From: Bacteroidales bacterium | GTDB lineage: Bacteria > Bacteroidota > Bacteroidia > Bacteroidales > UBA12077 | Direction of reading: 5' to 3' | Assembly: GCA_003446015.1 (NCBI GenBank) | Contig: DMBU01000181.1 | Coordinates: forward strand, 1 to 9,276 | DNA: 9,276 nucleotides | Shown: piece by piece, positions 1 to 5,865 of the stretch | Numbering within the stretch: position 1 is the first letter of the stretch | Layout of the letters: each line of letters starts with the position of its first letter | Notes under the pieces: generated by a model | What the model saw: the letters and a program-made list of their open reading frames with translations, nothing else | The model's database searches: none | Told to the model about the DNA's origin: nothing | Program-made: the position numbers and the translations under genes

Positions 1-1226
1 GAAACCAGCAACAAGGAAACCAACAACAAGGAAATCAACCACAAGCAAACCAACAAAGAGAAAAAGGTCCCCGAAAGCCGGGAAATCGCTTTAGAGATCC
101 TGATTATGAATTTGACGGAATTATTGAAAGTGAAGGTGTGTTGGAAATGATGCCTGACGGTTATGGTTTTTTGCGCTCATCCGATTACAACTATCTGTCA
201 TCGCCAGATGATATTTACTTATCACAATCACAAGTTAAATTATTTGGTTTAAAAACCGGAGATACCGTAAAAGGTGTGGTAAGACCACCAAAAGAAGGTG
301 AAAAATATTTTCCTTTAATTCGTGTTTCAAAAATAAACGGTTTAAATCCGAATGTGGTTAGAGACCGTGTTTCTTTTGAGCATTTAACACCGCTTTTTCC
401 TGAGGAAAAATTTAATTTGGCAGGAAAAAACAGCACACTTTCAACAAGAATCATCGACTTATTTTGTCCGATTGGAAAAGGACAAAGAGGGATGATAGTT
501 TCGCAGCCAAAAACTGGTAAAACAATGTTGTTGAAAGATATCGCAAACTCAATTGCTTCGAATCACCCGGAAGTTTATCAAATTATTCTTTTGATTGATG
601 AAAGACCAGAAGAAGTTACAGATATGCAACGAAGCGTAAGAGGCGAAGTTGTTGCATCAACTTTTGATGAACCGGCTGAAAAACACGTAAGAGTTGCCAA
701 TATTGTTTTGGAAAAAGCAAAACGTTTGGTTGAATGCGGACACGATGTGGTTATTTTATTGGATTCTATCACACGTTTGGCCAGGGCTTATAATACTGTT
801 GCACCAGCATCGGGTAAAATTTTATCGGGTGGTATAGACGCCAACGCATTGCACAAACCAAAAAGATTTTTTGGAGCGGCAAGAAATATTGAAAATGGCG
901 GTTCCTTAACCATTATTGCCACAGCACTTACTGAAACAGGTTCAAAAATGGATGAAGTGATCTTTGAAGAATTTAAAGGTACTGGTAATATGGAACTTCA
1001 ATTGGAAAGAAATATTGCCAACCGCAGAATTTATCCGGCTATTGACCTTGTTAAATCGAGCACTCGTAGAGATGATTTATTGTTAGATCAAAAAACGGTA
1101 AAACGTATGTGGATTCTCAGAAAATACTTGGCAGATATGAATCCGGTGGAAGCTATGGAATTTATTAAAAGCAAAATTCAATACACCACTTCAAATGAAG
1201 AGTTTTTAATCTCTATGAACGGGTAA
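1..1226 (+). CDS. rho: Transcription termination factor Rho (5' end cut by window edge)
   Basis: Rho is a hexameric RNA-dependent ATPase/helicase that releases RNA polymerase from transcripts. The frame is open from base 3 to the TAA at 1224-1226, about 407 residues, and continues off the left edge, so the true start is not visible. In order: a Q/N-rich low-complexity tail (bases 3-59), a basic linker (about 60-100), an RNA-binding cold-shock-like domain with the RNP-type motif DGYGFLR and later SPDDIY and RPPKEGE, then the RecA-type ATPase core. The P-loop SQPKTGKT is at 501-524, DERPEEVTDMQR carries the catalytic Glu, Walker B LLDSITRLARAYN has its Asp at 762-764, and GGIDANALHKPKRFFGAARN and FKGTGNMEL form the Q- and R-loop region. 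The core aligns almost without gaps to E. coli Rho as I recall it, to within a few residues of the C-terminus. The P-loop differs slightly from E. coli (PPKAGKT there). Identification is near certain; only the N-terminus is missing. Confidence 0.98.
   Translation, partial: NQQQGNQQQGNQPQANQQREKGPRKPGNRFRDPDYEFDGIIESEGVLEMMPDGYGFLRSSDYNYLSSPDDIYLSQSQVKLFGLKTGDTVKGVVRPPKEGEKYFPLIRVSKINGLNPNVVRDRVSFEHLTPLFPEEKFNLAGKNSTLSTRIIDLFCPIGKGQRGMIVSQPKTGKTMLLKDIANSIASNHPEVYQIILLIDERPEEVTDMQRSVRGEVVASTFDEPAEKHVRVANIVLEKAKRLVECGHDVVILLDSITRLARAYNTVAPASGKILSGGIDANALHKPKRFFGAARNIENGGSLTIIATALTETGSKMDEVIFEEFKGTGNMELQLERNIANRRIYPAIDLVKSSTRRDDLLLDQKTVKRMWILRKYLADMNPVEAMEFIKSKIQYTTSNEEFLISMNG
3..62 (+). repeat. 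15-bp in-frame tandem repeat coding the Q/N-rich tail of Rho
   Basis: Three adjacent 15-base units starting at 3, 18 and 33, plus a partial fourth at 48, read NQQQG, NQQQG, NQPQA and NQQR. Units one and two differ by one base (AACCAGCAACAAGGA and AACCAACAACAAGGA). The array begins at the window edge and probably extends upstream. Because the unit is a multiple of three, gain or loss of units would change tail length without breaking the frame. Confidence 0.85.
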
Positions 1227-1229
1227 AAA

Positions 1230-1255
1230 GTCCCCCTAACCCCCGAAGGGGGGAC
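1230..1255. repeat. G/C-run inverted repeat just after rho
   Basis: GTCCCCC (1230-1236) is the reverse complement of GGGGGAC (1249-1255). A competing tighter hairpin is CCCCC (1240-1244), GAA, GGGGG (1248-1252). It begins 3 nt after the rho stop and is far more G+C-rich than its surroundings. From memory, similar CCCCCTAACCCCC...GGGGG stretches recur between genes in flavobacterial genomes, so a dispersed palindromic intergenic element is the likeliest reading. That needs a genome search. Confidence 0.6.
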
Positions 1256-1266
1256 CGAGCGTTAAG

Positions 1267-1287
1267 AAAATGTAAAGTTTACATTTT
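1267..1287. repeat. Perfect 10-bp inverted repeat in the rho 3' region
   Basis: AAAATGTAAA (1267-1276), a single G (1277), then TTTACATTTT (1278-1287) form a perfect 21-base palindrome with a one-base centre. A one-base loop is too tight for a closed RNA hairpin, so the RNA form would open a few central pairs; as DNA it could be a binding site. A smaller palindrome, GCCA-GA-TGGC, follows at 1298-1307. The function is unknown. Confidence 0.6.
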
Positions 1288-1334
1288 TAGCGAATGTGCC
1301 AGATGGCGTGTTGGGCTTTAAAAGTTAAAAATTA

Positions 1335-1363
1335 AAAAAGCGAGCTGATGCTCGCTTTTTTTG
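1335..1363 (+). terminator. Intrinsic terminator downstream of rho
   Basis: The stem AAAAAAGCGAGC (1335-1346), loop TGAT, and GCTCGCTTTTTT (1351-1362) extend into a run of seven T. This is a textbook intrinsic terminator for rho, 109 nt after its stop codon. The upstream A6 tract means it could also work, less strongly, on the minus strand. Confidence 0.9.
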
Positions 1364-1470
1364 TTAATAATTGCTTTAAAAAAGTAATTTTTAATCTACT
1401 TTGATTTGCTTATACGATATAAATTTTAACTCAAACTTTCTTTCCTTTGGAAAAGGCTTGGGATGAAATC

Positions 1471-1509
1471 AAATAAAAAAAGCGGGCCAATTGCCCGCTT
1501 TTTTTATTT
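1471..1509. terminator. Bidirectional intrinsic terminator between rho and the ppiD-like gene
   Basis: Two perfectly complementary 17-base arms, AAATAAAAAAAGCGGGC (1471-1487) and GCCCGCTTTTTTTATTT (1493-1509), surround the loop CAATT. Each strand has a GC-rich stem followed by seven T, so it can stop transcription from both convergent genes. It lies 13 nt beyond the stop codon of the minus-strand ppiD-like gene (1523), which makes it chiefly that gene's terminator and a backstop for rho. The interval 1364-1470 between the two terminators is AT-rich with nothing I can name. Confidence 0.92.
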
Positions 1510-1522
1510 CGTTAACTCTTTA

Positions 1523-3685
1523 TTAATAGAATTGGCCTCTAAAATCTTTAATCTCAGCAGTTTCTTCTAACACTTGAAACAGCATATATGATCTACCTTT
1601 TAAATTATTGATGATTTTATTACGAAAAGTATCGTAATTATCTAATTTAACAGGCGTGTCACGTTTGGTAACTTTAACAACAAACACACCCAAATTGCCA
1701 TCTATTGGCTTAGAAACTTCGTTTAATTTTATGGTAGACATTGCGCCAACAACTGCTGGCTCATTTCCGACACCTGTTAATAAAGGACTTGCCAAAGTTA
1801 CACTTAAAGCCGGACTAACAGTTGTATTGCTGTTTTTTGCCATTTCTTCTAAGGTAGATCCTTTTATTTTTGCAGTGATTAATGCCGATTTTTTCTTATT
1901 GATGAGTTCAGGCTGAATTTTTGACAAAATCTCTGAATTCACCACCAAGCCGTCTTTCTCCGACTTGCCTTTAAGCACCACAACCACATAACTTCTTTTG
2001 CCGTCAACATCAACATCAAAGCGTTTAGAATCACCCAATTCTCTTTCTTTGGCAAATGCCCAAATAACAATTTGGCGTTGACCGCTTAAACCAGGAATAT
2101 TTTCTTCCAAAATTTTAAGATTGAGCGCAGATTGAACATTGTAATTTTCTTTTTTAGCGAGTTCTTCTAATTTTTCACCATTGGCCAAATTGGCCGTAAG
2201 GGTTTCCGCTTTTTCAAAAATTGTATTTTCGGTAGCATCAGAAGGATCGATCAAACGAGCGAAAGTAGCCAATTTTACTGCTCTTTCGGCTTGCTTTTGT
2301 TCATCTACCCTGATTACGTGAAAACCAAATGCAGTTTCAACTACTGCGATACTGCCTGTTGGATTTTTATAAATAAAATTGGCAAAATCTTTATCAAATG
2401 ATGCTGAAAAAGCTTGATTTTTAGTAATCCATCCTATATCGCCTCCTTTGCCTTTTGTGCCATCAGTATTTACTTCATCTGCAATTTCAGTATATTTTGT
2501 TTTGTTGTTTTTAACCAATGCAAAAATACTGTCGGCCGTTTTTTTGGCTTCTTCTTTTGTTTTTATTGAAGCAGATCTAACAGCGCCTGCATAAGGAATT
2601 AAAATATGGCTCGACTTCACAGAATCTGGCAATTGCGCAAAATCTACAATTTTTGAAATTTTATAGTAGCCATTGTCTTTATAAGGCCCAACGATATCGC
2701 CAACAGAAGCACTAAAAATAGTATCTGCAATTGCTGTCGGAAATTGATTTTTATAGTAATAACCGTTATCAAATCCCAAATCTGATTTGTTATCGCTTAA
2801 AAACGCTTCATAATTGGTGGCATTTTTCAAACCTGAAATTTGGACATTGGCATTTGCTGCATTGCTGTATTCTTCTCTGTCATTAATAAAGTTTATTACT
2901 TCAGATTTAGCATATTCATCATCAGACTCAGAGGGTACAATGTCAAATTTCACATATTCTAAAGTACGGGTGGCTTCAGATTTAAATCTCTTTGAGTTTT
3001 TTTCCAAATATTTTTGAATTTCTTCCTTGGAAACCTTCGCCAATTCATCAGAAATAGACGAATAAGGAATGTAAACAAACTGCCCGTCCATTTTAGTGTT
3101 TTGGTACAAATAATCGCGTTCGCCTTCTTTTAAAGACGCTCCTAAACCAGCTGAAACCAAAGTTGTATATGCCTGACGTTCCAAATTTTGTTTGATACTT
3201 TTTTCAGTCTCTAACCAATTTAACCAAGCCTGGTTGTTACCTGCTTCGGCATCAGCCTTCATATTGGCGATATATTCCTTTAATTTTTCTTCATTAAAAC
3301 GTCCGGCTTCATTTTGAAATAGCGGAGAATTTTGAATTTCAGGCAATGAAACCATAGCGTCCCAAATATCTTTTTCACCCACAACAATTCCGGCTTGCTC
3401 TAATTGAGACTGAAATATTTTTTCGCCGACCAAATTGTTCCAAACAGCATTAACCGCCTGCATTTGTGATACTCTTCCTCCACTTTGCGATTTATAGTTC
3501 TCTACAAGTTTCGCAAATTCCTCTCTGTCAATGTTTTCACCATTTACTTCACCAATTGAGTTTGTTTTGGTTGAGCTGAAAAATTGCTGAATTGAACTTG
3601 GATCTAATACAAATGCAAAAAGCGCTAAACCTACAATAAGGATTAGGAACATTGAACGATCTCTAATTTTTGATAAAATTGCCAT
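1523..3685 (-). CDS. ppiD: PpiD-like periplasmic peptidyl-prolyl isomerase/chaperone, membrane-anchored
   Basis: Predicted foldase facing the periplasm, helping newly secreted envelope proteins fold. The 720 residues begin with a short basic stretch and one transmembrane helix (about 11-27), then a SurA/PpiD-type N-terminal chaperone region (about 40-230, opening with IGEVNGENIDREEF). A canonical parvulin-type PPIase domain spans about 355-465, marked by SSHILIPYAG, GGDIGWI (415-420 region) and TAFGFHVIRV. A degenerate parvulin-like unit precedes it (about 238-350). The C-terminal 250 residues contain two more stretches resembling the end of a parvulin fold (about 541-572 and 646-674). It is longer than E. 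coli PpiD (about 620 residues). The ATG at 3685 puts the basic residues and helix right at the N-terminus, as expected. The gene is probably its own transcription unit: 118 nt separate it from the upstream CNNM/CBS gene, with a weak terminator and a promoter-like box between. The family is firm; one-to-one orthology with E. coli ppiD is not proven. Confidence 0.9.
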   Translation of the reverse strand: MAILSKIRDRSMFLILIVGLALFAFVLDPSSIQQFFSSTKTNSIGEVNGENIDREEFAKLVENYKSQSGGRVSQMQAVNAVWNNLVGEKIFQSQLEQAGIVVGEKDIWDAMVSLPEIQNSPLFQNEAGRFNEEKLKEYIANMKADAEAGNNQAWLNWLETEKSIKQNLERQAYTTLVSAGLGASLKEGERDYLYQNTKMDGQFVYIPYSSISDELAKVSKEEIQKYLEKNSKRFKSEATRTLEYVKFDIVPSESDDEYAKSEVINFINDREEYSNAANANVQISGLKNATNYEAFLSDNKSDLGFDNGYYYKNQFPTAIADTIFSASVGDIVGPYKDNGYYKISKIVDFAQLPDSVKSSHILIPYAGAVRSASIKTKEEAKKTADSIFALVKNNKTKYTEIADEVNTDGTKGKGGDIGWITKNQAFSASFDKDFANFIYKNPTGSIAVVETAFGFHVIRVDEQKQAERAVKLATFARLIDPSDATENTIFEKAETLTANLANGEKLEELAKKENYNVQSALNLKILEENIPGLSGQRQIVIWAFAKERELGDSKRFDVDVDGKRSYVVVVLKGKSEKDGLVVNSEILSKIQPELINKKKSALITAKIKGSTLEEMAKNSNTTVSPALSVTLASPLLTGVGNEPAVVGAMSTIKLNEVSKPIDGNLGVFVVKVTKRDTPVKLDNYDTFRNKIINNLKGRSYMLFQVLEETAEIKDFRGQFY

Positions 3686-3716
3686 TTCTATAGTTATTTT
3701 CTTTTATTACAGTGTG

Positions 3717-3747
3717 CGAAAATACGATTAAGTATTTAATTATGAAA
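3717..3747 (-). promoter_or_regulatory. Candidate promoter of the ppiD-like gene
   Basis: On the minus strand, TATTTTCG (3724-3717) matches the Bacteroidota -7 box TAnnTTTG at all but one position. TTTC (3747-3744), close to the -33 TTTG box, lies 19 nt upstream. The box ends 31 nt before the ATG. Assigned from the known consensus and spacing, without expression data. Confidence 0.45.
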
Positions 3748-3770
3748 GTGAAATAATTAATATTAATTAC

Positions 3771-3805
3771 AAAAAAAAGGTAATTTCATGTTGCAGAAAA
3801 CCTTT
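3771..3805 (-). terminator. Weak intrinsic terminator after the CNNM/CBS gene
   Basis: Read on the minus strand, AAAGGT-TTTC pairs with GAAA-TT-ACCTTT (a 10-bp stem with a 2-nt bulge and an 8-nt loop), followed by a run of U formed by A8 at 3771-3778. The stem overlaps the stop codon of the CNNM/CBS gene. It is A/U-rich, so partial read-through into the ppiD-like gene is plausible. Confidence 0.45.
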
Positions 3806-5069
3806 AATCATCTTTCTCTAAAACTTTTAGGTAAACTTCCATAATTTTAGAGGAATCTACCTTTAACATTTTAAAATATAAATTATTTATTTCTATAATT
3901 TCATTTTCTTTTGGGATGTCTTCGTTATGATAAACAATAAATCCGCCCAAGGTTTCATAGGCTTCATTTTCCTCAATATTTAAATTGTAAGTTTCATTTA
4001 GATAATCAACTTCCAATCGTGCCGATAATTCAAATTCATAGTCGTTTATTTTATTTTCCAATAAATCTACGGTGTCATGTTCGTCAATAATATCCCCAAA
4101 CAATTCTTCAACAATATCTTCAATAGAAATAATTCCGGAAGTTCCTCCAAATTCATCCAACACCACAGATATACTTCTTTTCTTTTTTATTAAAAGATTT
4201 AACACATTGTTAATCAGCATACTTTCAGGAACGAATTCTACAGGCAATAAAATAGACTTGATGTCTTTTGGTTTTTTAAATAATTCAAATGCGATTGCAT
4301 AGCCCAAAACATCATCCAAAGAATTGTTGTACACCAAAATTTTAGAATATCCGGTGTCTATAAATAACTGTTTCAAATAAGCAATATCATCATTAATGTC
4401 CACTGCCACAATTTCGGTTCTGGGAATCATAATTTCACGCGCTTTTACGGTATCGAATTCAAGTGCATTTTGAAAAATCTGGATTTCAGAATCCACTTCT
4501 TCAAAATCATCGCTGTTTTCCAATTGTTTAGTGATATAATTTCCCAGTTCCTCTTTGCTAAATTCAGTAAGTTTCACATCGCCTGTTGTATTAAAAAATG
4601 TTTTCAGCAAATAATCGGAAATTGCGGTAATAAAATCTGAAACAAAATGAAATATAATATAGAAAAAGTAGGCTGCCGGCGCAAAAAACCAGAACATTTC
4701 GTTGGCATAAATCCTAAATATTGCTTTTGGCAAAAACTCGGCCGTGATTAAAATAATGATTGTAGAAATTACAGTTTGAATAATTAAAGTAGAAAAATCA
4801 TTTAAATGAAAACCCAGTATATGGTCTGTAATAATTTCGGCCATAAAGAAACTGTAAATTACCAAAGAAATATTATTGCCAACCAACATAGTGGTAATAA
4901 ATTTTGATGATTTTGCCGTTAATTTACCAACTATTTTTGAGGTAAATCCCTCTTTCTTTTTTTGAAGCTCAATTTGAAATTTATTTGCAGAAATATAGGC
5001 AATTTCCATTCCTGAAAAGAAAGCGGAAAGCAGAATTGAAATTAATATGACAAGTATTTGAATTTCCAC
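3804..5069 (-). CDS. CNNM/DUF21-CBS-CorC_HlyC membrane protein (hemolysin/CorC family)
   Basis: Inner-membrane protein of the CNNM/CorC family, often labelled hemolysin; characterised members export Mg2+ or affect divalent cation balance. The 421 residues show a DUF21 membrane domain (about 1-160, with LLSAFFSGMEIAYISANK at 13-30 and hydrophobic segments near 5-27, 59-79, 93-118 and 125-150). A paired CBS domain follows (about 211-330: MIPRTEI, then VVLDEFGGTSGIISIEDIVEE). The CorC_HlyC domain is at the end (about 345-417: ETLGGFIV). The start is GTG at 5069: the frame closes upstream at the TAA 5073-5075, leaving only TTA in between, and the next ATG (residue 21) would remove the first half of helix 1. 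It lies 3 nt after the 63-residue gene, in the same frame. GldE of gliding bacteria belongs to this family, but no gldD neighbour is present, so I do not call it gldE. The substrate is unproven. Confidence 0.93.
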   Translation of the reverse strand: MEIQILVILISILLSAFFSGMEIAYISANKFQIELQKKKEGFTSKIVGKLTAKSSKFITTMLVGNNISLVIYSFFMAEIITDHILGFHLNDFSTLIIQTVISTIIILITAEFLPKAIFRIYANEMFWFFAPAAYFFYIIFHFVSDFITAISDYLLKTFFNTTGDVKLTEFSKEELGNYITKQLENSDDFEEVDSEIQIFQNALEFDTVKAREIMIPRTEIVAVDINDDIAYLKQLFIDTGYSKILVYNNSLDDVLGYAIAFELFKKPKDIKSILLPVEFVPESMLINNVLNLLIKKKRSISVVLDEFGGTSGIISIEDIVEELFGDIIDEHDTVDLLENKINDYEFELSARLEVDYLNETYNLNIEENEAYETLGGFIVYHNEDIPKENEIIEINNLYFKMLKVDSSKIMEVYLKVLEKDD

Positions 5070-5072
5070 TAA

Positions 5073-5264
5073 TTAATTGTTTGGTTTTTCCCGTCTTTTT
5101 CTGAAACGTCTTCTGAAAAAATACATAAAAACTGCCAATATTGAAAATCCAGCCAATAAATATGCGCGTTCTCTGTCCGAATTCCAATTTAATACAGTTT
5201 CCACACTAAATACTATGGCAATAATTAAATACCCATATTCAAATATTTTCCAAAGGTTTTGCAT
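5073..5264 (-). CDS. Small two-helix membrane protein of unknown function
   Basis: I do not recognise a characterised family. The 63 residues contain two hydrophobic segments (about 10-25 and 35-51) joined by a short polar loop (NWNSDRER), then a strongly basic tail (RRRFRKRREK, 51-60). By the positive-inside rule both ends should face the cytoplasm. The gene is supported by position rather than by homology: it fills the space between lptC and the CNNM/CBS gene exactly, with 3-nt gaps on each side (TAA GAG ATG upstream, TAA TTA GTG downstream), and the overlapping open frames on either strand lack such a fit. Co-translation with lptC and the CNNM/CBS gene suggests an accessory role in the envelope, but nothing in the sequence says which. 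Confidence 0.75.
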   Translation of the reverse strand: MQNLWKIFEYGYLIIAIVFSVETVLNWNSDRERAYLLAGFSILAVFMYFFRRRFRKRREKPNN

Positions 5265-5267
5265 CTC

Positions 5268-5828
5268 TTATTCTTTAATGTTAATAACTCCGCTCTGATT
5301 TTTCACCCACCAAGTTTTTAAGTCTTCTGTCGATTCAAAACCGGCACCGTAAATAGTGTCTGTTGGGGTATAAAAAGTGAATTTTTTTTCGGTAAAAAAA
5401 TAATGGGTTTTTTGATCCCAATAAATTTGTTCGGTAACCAGTTTGTTTTTTTGTGCATAATTGATAATGACCACATTATTTTTTATTTCAGAAACTTCCG
5501 TTTTCCTGTAGCTTTTCGCATAATCGCCGACTACAGTTATAGAATCTCCGTTTTTTTCAATAGTGGTGATTTTTATACCTTTTGGGAATTCATTGTAAGG
5601 ATGATTTTCTCTGTTGCTGAAATCGAGCATCAATGGCGCTTTCATTTTAATATCCACACGTCCGGAATCGGTATGTTTGTGGTTAATATTGAAGGCTTCT
5701 CCAATAGGCAAATTTTTATCAGCCAAAAAATCGCGTACCTCTTTTACATCGTTTGTACATGAAAAAAACATTGCTGAGGCGAAAACCACAGCAATGCATT
5801 TTATGTTATTAACAATTGATTTTGTCAT
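5268..5828 (-). CDS. lptC: LPS export protein LptC, lipoprotein form
   Basis: LptC is the periplasmic link that passes lipopolysaccharide from the inner-membrane LptB2FG transporter to LptA. The 186 residues start with a basic N-terminus, a hydrophobic stretch and a lipobox-like FFSC, putting the lipid-modified Cys at residue 24. The rest fits the LptC family's short beta-strand pattern, best at the C-terminal part: KNKLVTEQIYWDQ, FFTEKKFTFYTPTDTIYGAGFES and EDLKTWW. Length is close to the usual 190 or so. E. coli LptC has an uncleaved transmembrane helix, whereas this one looks like a lipoprotein, which I believe is common in Bacteroidota. No lptA, lptB, lptF or lptG lies in the window. The gene is 37 nt after the TPR gene and 3 nt before the small membrane-protein gene. 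A promoter-like box sits just before its ATG. Confidence 0.88.
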   Translation of the reverse strand: MTKSIVNNIKCIAVVFASAMFFSCTNDVKEVRDFLADKNLPIGEAFNINHKHTDSGRVDIKMKAPLMLDFSNRENHPYNEFPKGIKITTIEKNGDSITVVGDYAKSYRKTEVSEIKNNVVIINYAQKNKLVTEQIYWDQKTHYFFTEKKFTFYTPTDTIYGAGFESTEDLKTWWVKNQSGVINIKE

Positions 5829-5832
5829 TCAA

Positions 5833-5840
5833 CAAATATA
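5833..5840 (-). promoter_or_regulatory. Possible internal promoter -7 box before lptC
   Basis: On the minus strand TATATTTG is an exact match to TAnnTTTG, in the longest junction of the run (37 nt). It ends only 4 nt before the lptC ATG, so the resulting mRNA would be almost leaderless. No clear -33 TTG lies at the right spacing and the surroundings are AT-rich, so chance is a real possibility. Confidence 0.3.
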
Positions 5841-5865
5841 TCAATTTTAATATTTTAAATCTAAT

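Noticed and set aside
138..140. GTG at 138 as the rho start codon
   Set aside because: The frame is open upstream to the window edge, and residues before this point (FDGIIESEG) match the region just before the Rho RNA-binding domain, so the gene begins outside the window.
3804..5069. Naming the CNNM/CBS gene gldE
   Set aside because: GldE has the same domain order, but gldE normally sits beside gldD, which is absent. The domains alone do not separate GldE from other CorC-like proteins.
4981..5187. 68-codon minus-strand open frame overlapping two genes
   Set aside because: It overlaps both the 63-residue gene and the well-supported start of the CNNM/CBS gene in a different frame. Its product looks like a shifted reading of those genes.
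5077..5298. 73-codon plus-strand open frame opposite the 63-residue gene
   Set aside because: It runs against the operon and lacks the hydrophobic hairpin and tight junctions that support the minus-strand gene.
5745..5760. Surface-export signal after the LptC lipobox
   Set aside because: Residues after Cys24 (TNDVKEV) lack the clustered acidic motif described for surface lipoproteins of Flavobacteriia, and LptC is expected to stay in the periplasm.
5403..5762. 119-codon open frame on the plus strand
   Set aside because: It lies antisense inside lptC, which has a clear family match and operon spacing. The translation has no recognisable domain.
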